From Hyphomicrobiaceae bacterium (GTDB taxonomy: Bacteria > Pseudomonadota > Alphaproteobacteria > Rhizobiales > Hyphomicrobiaceae), in contig JAJFHI010000444.1 of assembly GCA_021775715.1 (NCBI GenBank), positions 1 through 6,377 on the forward strand: DNA of 6,377 nt, read 5' to 3'. The position numbers were made by a program, and so were the translations under genes. Every line of letters begins with the position of its first letter. The first letter of the stretch is position 1. The notes under the pieces were generated by a model. It saw only the letters and a program-made list of their open reading frames with translations. It was not told the DNA's origin and made no database searches. Positions 1 to 6,017 of the stretch are shown here, in pieces.

Positions 1-420
1 CATGCGGCAGGCATAGCCGCCGTAATGCATGACGACGACTGCGCGCGTGTTGGACGTGATAGCTGCTTCAATTCTCGCTGGATCAATTGTCGGCTCGGTC
101 AACGACAAGATGTCGGCGAACACAGGTTTGGCGCCGACCGCTTTCGTCATGTTGGCTGCAGCTACAAAGTTGATCGCCGGTTGGATCACTTCGTCGACAG
201 CTGCCGCGCCAATTTCAAGCGCTAACATGGCGAGATGCAGGGCCGCAGTCCCGTTGGCAACGGCAACGGCGTGTTTGGCACCATGCAATTCCGCAAAGGC
301 ATTCTCGAAGGCGCGCGTGCGTGGTCCCATCGACAGCCAGGCGGACGAAATGCAGTCGACCGCTGCATCGATCTCCGCTTGATCGAGATTTGGCTCACAA
401 AGTGCGTATTTCCACTGCAT
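1..420 (-). CDS. DegT/DnrJ/EryC1/StrS family sugar aminotransferase, N-terminal part (runs off left edge)
   Basis: The minus strand is open from an ATG at 420-418 to the window edge, giving the first 140 residues of a protein that normally has about 370-400. It begins MQWKYALCEPNLDQAEIDAA and carries the family's N-terminal signature. This comprises SAWLSMGPRTRAFENAFAE (about residues 22-40), the cofactor-phosphate segment VANGTAALHLAML, the strand VIQPAINFVAAANM, AKPVFADI, and RAVVVMHYGGYACRM at the edge. The family uses PLP to move an amino group, usually from glutamate, onto a keto-sugar nucleotide in the cytoplasm. The PLP-binding lysine would lie outside the window, so an aminotransferase cannot be told from a PLP-dependent sugar dehydratase of the same fold. 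The start overlaps the stop of the upstream nucleotidyltransferase by one base (TAATG), which suggests translational coupling. The Shine-Dalgarno is weak, as expected for a coupled gene. Confidence 0.9.
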   Translation of the reverse strand, partial: MQWKYALCEPNLDQAEIDAAVDCISSAWLSMGPRTRAFENAFAELHGAKHAVAVANGTAALHLAMLALEIGAAAVDEVIQPAINFVAAANMTKAVGAKPVFADILSLTEPTIDPARIEAAITSNTRAVVVMHYGGYACRM

Positions 421-1172
421 TAGGCGATCTTTGTTTTTGCGGTATGGTTTCTTGCAAGATTGAAACGTTCCGGTTCGTCTTCGATGATTTCCTGAGCACG
501 CGCGTAATCTTCGGGACGACCGATGTCGAGCCAGAACGCATCACGCTTGTGCACCTGAACGTGCTCGCGGTTCTTCAGGAGCATCAGCACGAGGTCAGGA
601 AAATCGAGATAACTGCCTGGCTCGATAAGCTTTAGAACGCGCGGTTCGTATACATATACGCCCATCGAAACACTGTAGTCGTACTCGGGCTTTTCGACGT
701 AGTTCGTGAGCCGATCATCGTCGTCCATTTCCAAAACACCAAGCTCGATTTTGCGCCGCTCGCGATGGCCCGCGATCGTTAGCGCTGCGCCTGAAGCCTT
801 GTGGACACGAATAAGCTCAGCGTAGTCGAGGTCCGTCAGAACGTCGCCGTTCATTACCATAAATGTGTCGTCAAGGCCCTTGATATTGGCAAGAGAGCCG
901 GCCGTTCCAGTCGGCTTTTTCTCGTCGACAAAGTCGATGTCCATCATCTCAGCCAGGTCGTGCTGCTGTGTGACGAAAGCCCGGATGAGGTCGGCGAGGT
1001 GACCAACCGCCAGTGTTGCACGCGTGAGACCCTGATTGGCGAGTTGGCGCAATACGACCTCGAGGATAGGCATGTCACCGATTGGTACCAGCGGCTTGGG
1101 GAAACTTGCCGTGAACGGTCTCAATCTTGTGCCTTTGCCACCAGCAAGAATGACGACGCGTGGGGGTGTCAA
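420..1172 (-). CDS. Sugar-phosphate nucleotidyltransferase (RmlA/ManC-like NTP_transferase)
   Basis: This is a 250-residue cytoplasmic enzyme predicted to join a sugar 1-phosphate to an NTP, giving an NDP-sugar and pyrophosphate. From the chosen start, the nucleotide-binding signature GGKGTRLRPFT is at about 11-21 and the sugar/phosphate-contact segment FPKPLVPIGDMPIL at 24-37. GTAGSL lies at 89-94, the metal-binding NGD at 108-110, VEKP near 159-162, GVYVYEP near 171-177, and WLDIGRPEDY at 214-223. This is a compact single-domain form: no beta-helix acyltransferase or cupin domain follows. I chose the TTG at 1172 because TAAGGAGG stands six bases before it. A longer reading to a TTG at 1262 adds 30 residues (MSSERRECSYGKNS...) that look unlike the family. 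The NTP and the sugar cannot be read from sequence; GDP-mannose/heptose-type and dTDP-glucose-type enzymes are both possible. Its stop overlaps the aminotransferase start by one base. Confidence 0.93.
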   Translation of the reverse strand: MTPPRVVILAGGKGTRLRPFTASFPKPLVPIGDMPILEVVLRQLANQGLTRATLAVGHLADLIRAFVTQQHDLAEMMDIDFVDEKKPTGTAGSLANIKGLDDTFMVMNGDVLTDLDYAELIRVHKASGAALTIAGHRERRKIELGVLEMDDDDRLTNYVEKPEYDYSVSMGVYVYEPRVLKLIEPGSYLDFPDLVLMLLKNREHVQVHKRDAFWLDIGRPEDYARAQEIIEDEPERFNLARNHTAKTKIA

Positions 1173-1178
1173 AATGAA

Positions 1179-1186
1179 CCTCCTTA
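1179..1186 (-). promoter_or_regulatory. Strong Shine-Dalgarno deciding a TTG start
   Basis: On the minus strand this reads TAAGGAGG, almost the full anti-SD complement, followed by TTCATT and then TTG at 1172-1170. It fixes the nucleotidyltransferase start and is far better than anything before alternative upstream codons. The rest of the 147-nt gap up to 1319 is AT-rich. It contains a TACAAT -10-like hexamer (minus strand, 1301-1296) without a convincing -35 at 17 bases, so an internal promoter is possible but unsupported. I see no hairpin with a T-run there. Confidence 0.85.
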
Positions 1187-1319
1187 AAACAACAATTTGG
1201 CTATATTTTTTGAACCATGCAGAATTTTTGCCATACGAGCATTCTCTTCGCTCCGACGACAATCAACTTTCGCTTACCCCAAACGTAGTATGAATATTGT
1301 ATTTTTTCAGTGCATTTTT

Positions 1320-2441
1320 TTAACCAAGAAGATTGTAGTTGCCATAGAAATCACGGCGACTGTCGACGTCCTGCAATAGCCGATTTTCCAGCGCCCATAG
1401 AATTTCATCAATTCCGTCAGCGACGCTCATGGCAGGCTCAAAGCAAAGTCTGGTGCGGACTTTCTCAAAGCTCACTTTGTAGTTGCGTGGATCGTCGCTG
1501 TTTTCCTTGTACGCAACCTTGCGGCCCGGCAGACGCTCGCAGACGAGATCGACGATATTCTGTTTGGTATGGTTGTTCTTGTCGCCGCCTGCGTTGAACA
1601 CCTCAAAGCTGACATCACCGACGCCAAACCCCAACACACGGTGGATCAGCCGGGCGAAGTCGTGGACGTGACAATAGGGACGCCAGGTGTGTCCGTCATA
1701 TACAAGGAGTTCCTTGTCTTGCTGCAACTCGCGGGTAAATTCGTTGACGGTCAGGTCAAAGCGCATGCGTGGTGCAAAGCCGAACGCGGTTGCAAAACGC
1801 AGCACAGTGGGGTGGTAGTCGACCTTGCCCTTTTGGCCGAGGATCTTTCTTTCCGCCGCGACTTTCGATTTTGCATAAAGCGAAAGTGGGTTCAGTTCGA
1901 AGTCCTCATCGGCCATCGCGTCTTCAGCAATCATGCCGTAGTTCGAGCAGGTAGATACAAAAATCACCTTGTTGAGGTTGTGGTCCGCGAGCTGGTCTAT
2001 GCAAGTTGAAATGGCGACGTCATTGACGTCATGAGCTGCGTCCGGAAATTTCTTCGTGATTGGATCACCAACAAGGCCTGCGAGAATGACAACATCGGTG
2101 ACGTCGTCGAGCGCTTTATTCAGTATTGCCGCATCGCCCATGTCGCCTAGGACAAATTCGTAGTCGGGATGGGACAGAAAGCCCGCCACCGTGCTGGCGT
2201 TGTTATAGACGAGACGATCAAGACAGCGCACGGCATAACCCTGGCGCAACAGATACTCGGTAACCGGCGCGCCGATATAGCCGGCACCGCCAACGATAAG
2301 CACGCGCCGCGTATGGGCTGCACCAAACTTGTTTGCTACGCGTTGAGCCTCGGCTGCAAAGTTGGCGTGAAGGCTTTCAGGAATGTCTGCGGTCATGGCG
2401 TTTGAGGGTACTAATGTTTTGGCGGCAGGAATATCGTTCAT
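1320..2441 (-). CDS. NAD(P)-dependent epimerase/dehydratase family protein (extended SDR, NDP-sugar type)
   Basis: This is a 373-residue cytoplasmic oxidoreductase of the extended short-chain dehydrogenase family that acts on nucleotide sugars. VLIVGGAGYIGAPV (about 47-60) is the Rossmann dinucleotide loop and GDM (99-101) follows the cofactor-adenine strand. FVSTCSNYG (161-169) holds the catalytic Ser/Thr, and Y189-A-K-S-K193 is the YxxxK pair. RFATAFGFAPRMR (215-227) and WRPYCHVHDFAR (253-264) are substrate-side motifs of this group. In 4,6-dehydratases the catalytic Thr is followed by Asp-Glu; here it is followed by Cys-Ser, so an epimerase or reductase is more likely than a 4,6-dehydratase. 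The Rossmann motif normally starts near residue 10, but here about 45 residues precede it. The ATG overlaps the upstream glycosyltransferase stop (ATGA), which supports this start; a second ATG at 2396 has no Shine-Dalgarno. The exact sugar substrate is not deducible. Confidence 0.93.
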   Translation of the reverse strand: MNDIPAAKTLVPSNAMTADIPESLHANFAAEAQRVANKFGAAHTRRVLIVGGAGYIGAPVTEYLLRQGYAVRCLDRLVYNNASTVAGFLSHPDYEFVLGDMGDAAILNKALDDVTDVVILAGLVGDPITKKFPDAAHDVNDVAISTCIDQLADHNLNKVIFVSTCSNYGMIAEDAMADEDFELNPLSLYAKSKVAAERKILGQKGKVDYHPTVLRFATAFGFAPRMRFDLTVNEFTRELQQDKELLVYDGHTWRPYCHVHDFARLIHRVLGFGVGDVSFEVFNAGGDKNNHTKQNIVDLVCERLPGRKVAYKENSDDPRNYKVSFEKVRTRLCFEPAMSVADGIDEILWALENRLLQDVDSRRDFYGNYNLLG

Positions 2442-3634
2442 GCTGTCTCTGTATGCTCATTATTTCGCGACGCGATGTGCTCGGCAGTAGGTTGCCCTTC
2501 TGCAGACTTCGGCATGGTGACAAGGTTGCCGAGGCTTTGCTCAAAGTTTCCAAGCGAATGGCGTACCAGAAACGTATCACGGGCGCGCTGTTTGTCGGCT
2601 TGTAGCAGGATGCGATTGTTATTGTACTTAATGACATGGCCGCAGAAGTCGTCGATGCAAGCTTTTGCTCCAGATGTCTTGGTTACCACGTGGTCCGCAA
2701 ACTCAGGCGTTAACATTTCGCGGATAGCGCCGGTGTCAAATGCGACAGGTACGACGGCATTGGCCATGGCTTCCAATAGAACCAGCGGGGCGAGATCGTG
2801 ATTTGTTGGATAGATGAAGATGTCGAGTCCATCAAAGAAATCAGTGATTATCGACTCATCTGAAAGAAAACCCAGTATTTTCAGATCATCTGCCACGCCC
2901 TGTTCACGCGCGTACTTCGCAATATCGTCGTCGTTGAGGGCTGGTGTCGCGCGGCCGGCGATGCGCGCCTTAAATGGAATGCCTGAGGTTTTTAATGATG
3001 CAAGAACATCGACAAAGCGGAGAACACCCTTGCGAGGATCAAGGCTGCCAAAAAAACCGAGAGTGAGTGTTTTGCCAACGCCGGTGTCGGGGACGCCAGG
3101 GTCTTGCACATAGTTTGGCAAATGGTGGATGCGGGAGAACACGTCGGTTTTTTCAACAACGTTGATCATGTCGGAGGATTGTGAAATCAACTCCGTGCCA
3201 CGTAGCGCCCAACGGGTAAACATGTGAAGGGCGGATCTCCCTGCGATAATTTCTTCCAAACCTCGCGTGTGAATGTGAATGATGACGCGTTTTGCAAGCA
3301 GGCGTCCGGTTGCGATCACAAGAGCGTCACGCAACACGGCTTCGCCATGGGGAGCAATCGTTGTGTAGACGATGTCGTCGCGGCGTCCAGTGACGAACCT
3401 TACCGCCAGTGTGCCAAGCAGTTTTGCAAAAGCAATGTACTTGTCCGTTGATCTGACGCCGACGTTTTCGAGTGATGTGGCGCTTCCACCCCAGATTTGT
3501 TCCACAGTCGTGCCTGGCATGCAGGTTAACAAATCGAACACCTGCTTCGACATGCGTGTCACGCCGTGAACCGGTTCGGGCAGTTGTGCCAAAAACAGAA
3601 TGCTTTGATTTTTGTTAATGGTTTTTAATTGCAC
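2438..3634 (-). CDS. GT4-family glycosyltransferase (GT-B fold)
   Basis: This is a 398-residue glycosyltransferase predicted to move a sugar from an NDP-sugar to a lipid-linked or glycan acceptor at the cytoplasmic face. The N-terminal GT-B domain has ILFLAQLPEPVHGVTRMS (about 12-29), a variant of the LPPPVHG loop common in this family, and VIIHIHTRG (117-125). The C-terminal domain opens with LGFFGSLDPRKGVLRFVDVL (192-211). It ends in IYPTNHDLAPLVLLEAMA and VPVAFDTGAIREML (from about 274), the nucleotide-sugar site. The usual E-x7-E is D280-x7-E288 here. No signal peptide or membrane helix is visible. Start choice is uncertain: GTG at 3634 or the adjacent TTG at 3637 follow a GCGGGA Shine-Dalgarno-like stretch. 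A TTG at 3721 would add 29 residues that look unlike the family. The stop overlaps the SDR start by four bases, so it is probably first in this operon. Confidence 0.92.
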   Translation of the reverse strand: MQLKTINKNQSILFLAQLPEPVHGVTRMSKQVFDLLTCMPGTTVEQIWGGSATSLENVGVRSTDKYIAFAKLLGTLAVRFVTGRRDDIVYTTIAPHGEAVLRDALVIATGRLLAKRVIIHIHTRGLEEIIAGRSALHMFTRWALRGTELISQSSDMINVVEKTDVFSRIHHLPNYVQDPGVPDTGVGKTLTLGFFGSLDPRKGVLRFVDVLASLKTSGIPFKARIAGRATPALNDDDIAKYAREQGVADDLKILGFLSDESIITDFFDGLDIFIYPTNHDLAPLVLLEAMANAVVPVAFDTGAIREMLTPEFADHVVTKTSGAKACIDDFCGHVIKYNNNRILLQADKQRARDTFLVRHSLGNFEQSLGNLVTMPKSAEGQPTAEHIASRNNEHTETA

Positions 3635-3723
3635 CAAGTGACTGTCCCGCTGAAATTCGAGCGTTGAAAACGCGCCCGAGTGCCTGAATGAGCAAAAAGC
3701 AGTTCTGCTGTAGGACTGCAATC

Positions 3724-3731
3724 GTCTCGTG
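3724..3731 (-). repeat. Intergenic octamer CACGAGAC, copy 1
   Basis: An exact CACGAGAC on the minus strand (GTCTCGTG on plus) lies about 90 bases before the GT4 start. The same octamer occurs twice more in the window, both in the divergent intergenic region at 5065-5125. All three are in the same orientation. A protein-binding site is possible; no known regulator is assigned. Confidence 0.4.
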
Positions 3732-3750
3732 ACAGTGGTGTAAACAAAAG

Positions 3751-3780
3751 ATTTAAATCAAATTCTCTAGGTTGTGTTAA
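3751..3780 (-). promoter_or_regulatory. Candidate sigma70-type promoter for the glycosyltransferase operon
   Basis: On the minus strand TTAACA (3780-3775, five of six matches to TTGACA) is followed after 18 bases by TTAAAT (3756-3751, four of six to TATAAT). It sits in the AT-rich gap between the beta-helix stop and the GT4 start, so it would drive GT4, SDR, nucleotidyltransferase and aminotransferase with a leader of roughly 110 bases. The match is modest, and readthrough from the beta-helix gene is an alternative because no terminator is visible between them. Confidence 0.28.
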
Positions 3781-3796
3781 CCAATACCCACGGCAA

Positions 3797-4942
3797 TCAA
3801 TTACATGTTTTATAGGACAGGTTTTTTTCCGAAGTCGATGCACCGCGACCATTGTAAAAAGAAATCATGTCATAGGGCGCCGTGTGACCACAAATGATAT
3901 TTTGACTTACGCGCGAAAATTGATTGCCTTTGGCGCTGATGCCGATTGCTGAGCACCATGGCCCGCGGATGTCATTATTTGTGACCGCGGTATTGGTACC
4001 GGCAGCTTCGATGCCCATACCCGCACACGGGCCCGCTGGCGTCCCGGTCCGGGTGACTTTGTTCGCGCTGACGACCGTGTCGAAGCCGCCGGTAATTACG
4101 ATGGACAGCCCGATGTCTTCATCCCCTGTGGCGTGCATGGTAACCGTGTTGGCTTCGAAGCGTGCCCCACGTACGCCGTGGCCCTGTGCCTCAATGCCCA
4201 TTCGGATTGCGTTTTCTATCAGGTTCCCGGTAACCACTAATCCGCTTCCGGAGCCGGTGCGGCCTTCAAAAATCAAACTGACGGCTTGGTAGACATCTCT
4301 AAATCGGTTGTCGGCAATCAAAGCGTTCTCGAGATGATAGGCCAGCAATGCTGCCGCATTTTTGGCGCCAGGACGGCCATTTTTCAGGCCGATGCGGAGA
4401 AACGTATTCGACTTGATTTTGGCGAAAGACAATGGCCCGGCGACGAAAATAGCAGCTTCGTCACCGAAGGCCGCCGCGGGATCGAATATATCCTGAAACG
4501 TGTTGTCTTCGATGCGTGTTGAAACGTTCTGGCCGCTGAGATGGATACCGCCGCCTTGAAACGTCAATCCGGAGATTGTGACCGACGTGGTGCCCTCAAG
4601 CTGCAATACGGGCCTGGCTCGCAGCGCTGTGGGCTTGAGGATGGCAGATTTTGAGCCACGATATGTTTGTTGGCTTTTGAGCCGTAACGGTGATGTAAGG
4701 TGGTAGAAACCCGGTGGGAAATAGATTGTGTCGCCCGCATTGCTGTCATCGATACCAGTTTGGATCGCGTCTGAGTGTTCCGTTGGAAATCCGGCTGCCG
4801 CGATGAAGTCTTGGGCGCTTAGTGTTGCCGCAACCGACGGGCTGACCGGCTCTGTCGCCACCACGATAACGGCTGCAATTGACAACGCTCGCAGGAATTT
4901 CCGGCGCATTGTATTTCGAATGGATCGGCGTTCTGGAAGCAT
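3797..4942 (-). CDS. Exported right-handed parallel beta-helix (pectin-lyase-like) protein
   Basis: This is a 381-residue protein with an export signal. After a basic N-region comes MRRKFLRALS, matching the twin-arginine core R-R-x-F-L-K/R, then a hydrophobic stretch IAAVIVVA and a likely cleavage site after SVAA (about residue 39). GDTIYFPPGFYHL (about 70-82) is typical of the first strand of pectin-lyase-fold proteins. About nine rungs then repeat a pattern with Asn before a hydrophobic residue (ISGLTFQGGGI, IEDNTFQDIF, IKSNTFLRIG, IADNRFRDVY, VTGNLIENAI, FEANTVTM, VSANKVTRTG, VTNNDIRG, VSQNIICG). Four cysteines (about 306, 330, 351, 380) lie in the C-terminal third and could pair in the periplasm. 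The fold is clear but the activity is not: lyase, hydrolase, C5-epimerase or polymer-binding roles all occur. I chose ATG 4942 because it gives a Tat-like N-region; ATG 4909 and GTG 4957 are alternatives with equally weak Shine-Dalgarno sites. A TATAAA hexamer (minus strand, 4989-4984) may be its -10, without a clear -35. Confidence 0.85.
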   Translation of the reverse strand: MLPERRSIRNTMRRKFLRALSIAAVIVVATEPVSPSVAATLSAQDFIAAAGFPTEHSDAIQTGIDDSNAGDTIYFPPGFYHLTSPLRLKSQQTYRGSKSAILKPTALRARPVLQLEGTTSVTISGLTFQGGGIHLSGQNVSTRIEDNTFQDIFDPAAAFGDEAAIFVAGPLSFAKIKSNTFLRIGLKNGRPGAKNAAALLAYHLENALIADNRFRDVYQAVSLIFEGRTGSGSGLVVTGNLIENAIRMGIEAQGHGVRGARFEANTVTMHATGDEDIGLSIVITGGFDTVVSANKVTRTGTPAGPCAGMGIEAAGTNTAVTNNDIRGPWCSAIGISAKGNQFSRVSQNIICGHTAPYDMISFYNGRGASTSEKNLSYKTCN

Positions 4943-5054
4943 GAAGTCTGGAACCACGTGAAGTTGGCGCGTCGTAAGTAAGGTTTATAGGACAACTGCA
5001 GTCCGTTGTGTGCCGCCAGTGTTAGTTTTCGTTATCACTGATCGAGTGCTGAAA

Positions 5055-5082
5055 TTGACAGACGGTCTCGTGTTGCCATAGT
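5055..5082 (+). promoter_or_regulatory. Candidate sigma70-type promoter for the deacetylase gene
   Basis: A perfect TTGACA at 5055-5060 is followed after 16 bases by CATAGT (5077-5082, four of six to TATAAT). Transcription would start near 5089, giving a leader of about 90 bases before the GTG at 5180. One copy of the GTCTCGTG octamer (5065-5072) lies inside the spacer and another downstream, where a bound regulator could affect this promoter. The -35 is strong and the -10 weak, so the promoter may need help or may be fortuitous. Confidence 0.4.
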
Positions 5083-5125
5083 TCGTGGCCGCTGATTGGG
5101 TTCAGGGCCAACTTGTTGTCTCGTG
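5065..5125. repeat. Two further copies of the CACGAGAC / GTCTCGTG octamer, 53 bases apart
   Basis: Exact GTCTCGTG occurs at 5065-5072 and 5118-5125, start to start 53 bases, close to five helical turns. Both lie in the region shared by the divergent beta-helix and deacetylase genes, and both point the same way as the copy at 3724-3731. An 8-bp inverted pair, ACTGATCG at 5037-5044 and CGATCAGT at 5137-5144, flanks both copies; that pair alone could be chance. Confidence 0.4.
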
Positions 5126-5179
5126 ATGGGACCGCACGATCAGTAGAGTTTAAGTCCAACGGCAGGGGTGATTGTAGCA

Positions 5180-5989
5180 GTGAAGAAGCACGCTTTGAAA
5201 AAAGTGGCATTCTCGGTTGTTCGCACAGCCCATGATATTCTTGCCAAACAGCCTTTGCCCGATCGCCTGGGCGTCTATTTCCATGCCCTCGAAAAAGAAG
5301 ACTGGCCGGCCTTCCGGCAAGCGATCTCGACGTTGCGCGGTGAGGGTTACACGTTTGTTTCGGTCAACGACTATATCCGCCCAGCCACAAATCCCGGACG
5401 CCGAGCCTTCATCTCCTTCGACGACAATTATAAGAGCTGGTACGAGGCGTTGCCATTGTTGGACGAACTCGATGTCCGGGCCACGTTTTATACGAACACT
5501 CTTCCGTTTCGCGATACAGCGTCCGGCGACGAGATTTCGGATTATTTCGACCGGATAGACCACCACAGTGATCGGACATCTTTAACGCGCGGTGAGTTGA
5601 AAGAGATGCGCGCCGCCGGACACAGCATTGGTTGTCATTCGCACACGCATTACAATCTGGCTCAGCTTCCACGATCTAAATGGGACGCAGAAATCCTTCA
5701 GTCGAAGCGCATTCTCGAAGATTTGCTTGGCGAAGACATATCCCATTTTGCTTATCCGTTCGGTATGCGCCGGTTCTTCTCCGAGGATTTGCGCCGCTAC
5801 TGTCTTGAGAACGGATTTGGCTCCGTTGCTGCCGCTGCGCCAGGACTGCAATACACAGTTCCCTTTGATCCGAAATTCTTGCATCGAACGCGCTGGGTTT
5901 TTCAGGCAACACCGAAACGAAACCTCGATGACATTCGTGTTGACGGACGTTGGTTTGAGAAAACGACAGGTCTGAGTGCCGTCGGTTGA
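5180..5989 (+). CDS. Polysaccharide deacetylase (NodB/CE4 family)
   Basis: This is a 269-residue protein predicted to hydrolyse N- or O-acetyl groups from a glycan or lipid-linked sugar with a bound divalent metal. CE4 motif 1 is ISFDDNY (about 78-84): the two Asp are the catalytic base and a metal ligand, with Asn where Gly is usual (FDDG). Motif 2 is IGCHSHTHYNL (about 150-160), which supplies the two metal His. Motif 3 is FAYPFG (about 190-195). VRATFYTNT (about 99-107) is the family's core strand after motif 1. No signal peptide or membrane helix is visible, so it probably acts in the cytoplasm on a precursor, unlike secreted chitin or peptidoglycan deacetylases. I chose GTG 5180 because AGGGGTGAT at 5164-5172 resembles an extended Shine-Dalgarno; a GTG at 5168 lies within that site and would add four residues. 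The gene is divergent from the beta-helix gene and converges on the membrane-protein gene, with 28 bases between stops. Confidence 0.92.
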   Translation: MKKHALKKVAFSVVRTAHDILAKQPLPDRLGVYFHALEKEDWPAFRQAISTLRGEGYTFVSVNDYIRPATNPGRRAFISFDDNYKSWYEALPLLDELDVRATFYTNTLPFRDTASGDEISDYFDRIDHHSDRTSLTRGELKEMRAAGHSIGCHSHTHYNLAQLPRSKWDAEILQSKRILEDLLGEDISHFAYPFGMRRFFSEDLRRYCLENGFGSVAAAAPGLQYTVPFDPKFLHRTRWVFQATPKRNLDDIRVDGRWFEKTTGLSAVG

Positions 5990-6017
5990 ACTGAGCGGCG
6001 GCGCATTGGATGCCGCA

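Noticed and set aside
29..382. 117-codon plus-strand frame at the left edge
   Set aside because: It is antisense to the aminotransferase, whose minus-strand translation matches a well-known family through the whole region.
3625..3852. 75-codon minus-strand frame across the beta-helix/GT4 junction
   Set aside because: It overlaps the end of the beta-helix gene and the start of GT4 in another frame and shows no recognisable protein pattern or ribosome site.
4690..4704. Possible JUMPstart/ops element (AAGGTGGTAGAAAC)
   Set aside because: It lies inside the beta-helix coding sequence and lacks the GGCGGTAGCGTG core.
3811..4995. Shared TGTCCTATAAA (minus strand) near 3810 and 4990 as a duplicated promoter element
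   Set aside because: An 11-base match is expected several times by chance in a window this size, and one copy lies in the coding end of the beta-helix gene.
5022..5210. 62-codon minus-strand frame in the divergent intergenic region
   Set aside because: It would run into the deacetylase start, has no family features, and fills a region better explained as promoter DNA.
5998..6016. GCGGC/GCCGC hairpin between the convergent deacetylase and membrane-protein genes as a bidirectional terminator
   Set aside because: The stem is only five base pairs with a nine-base loop, and no T-run follows on either strand.
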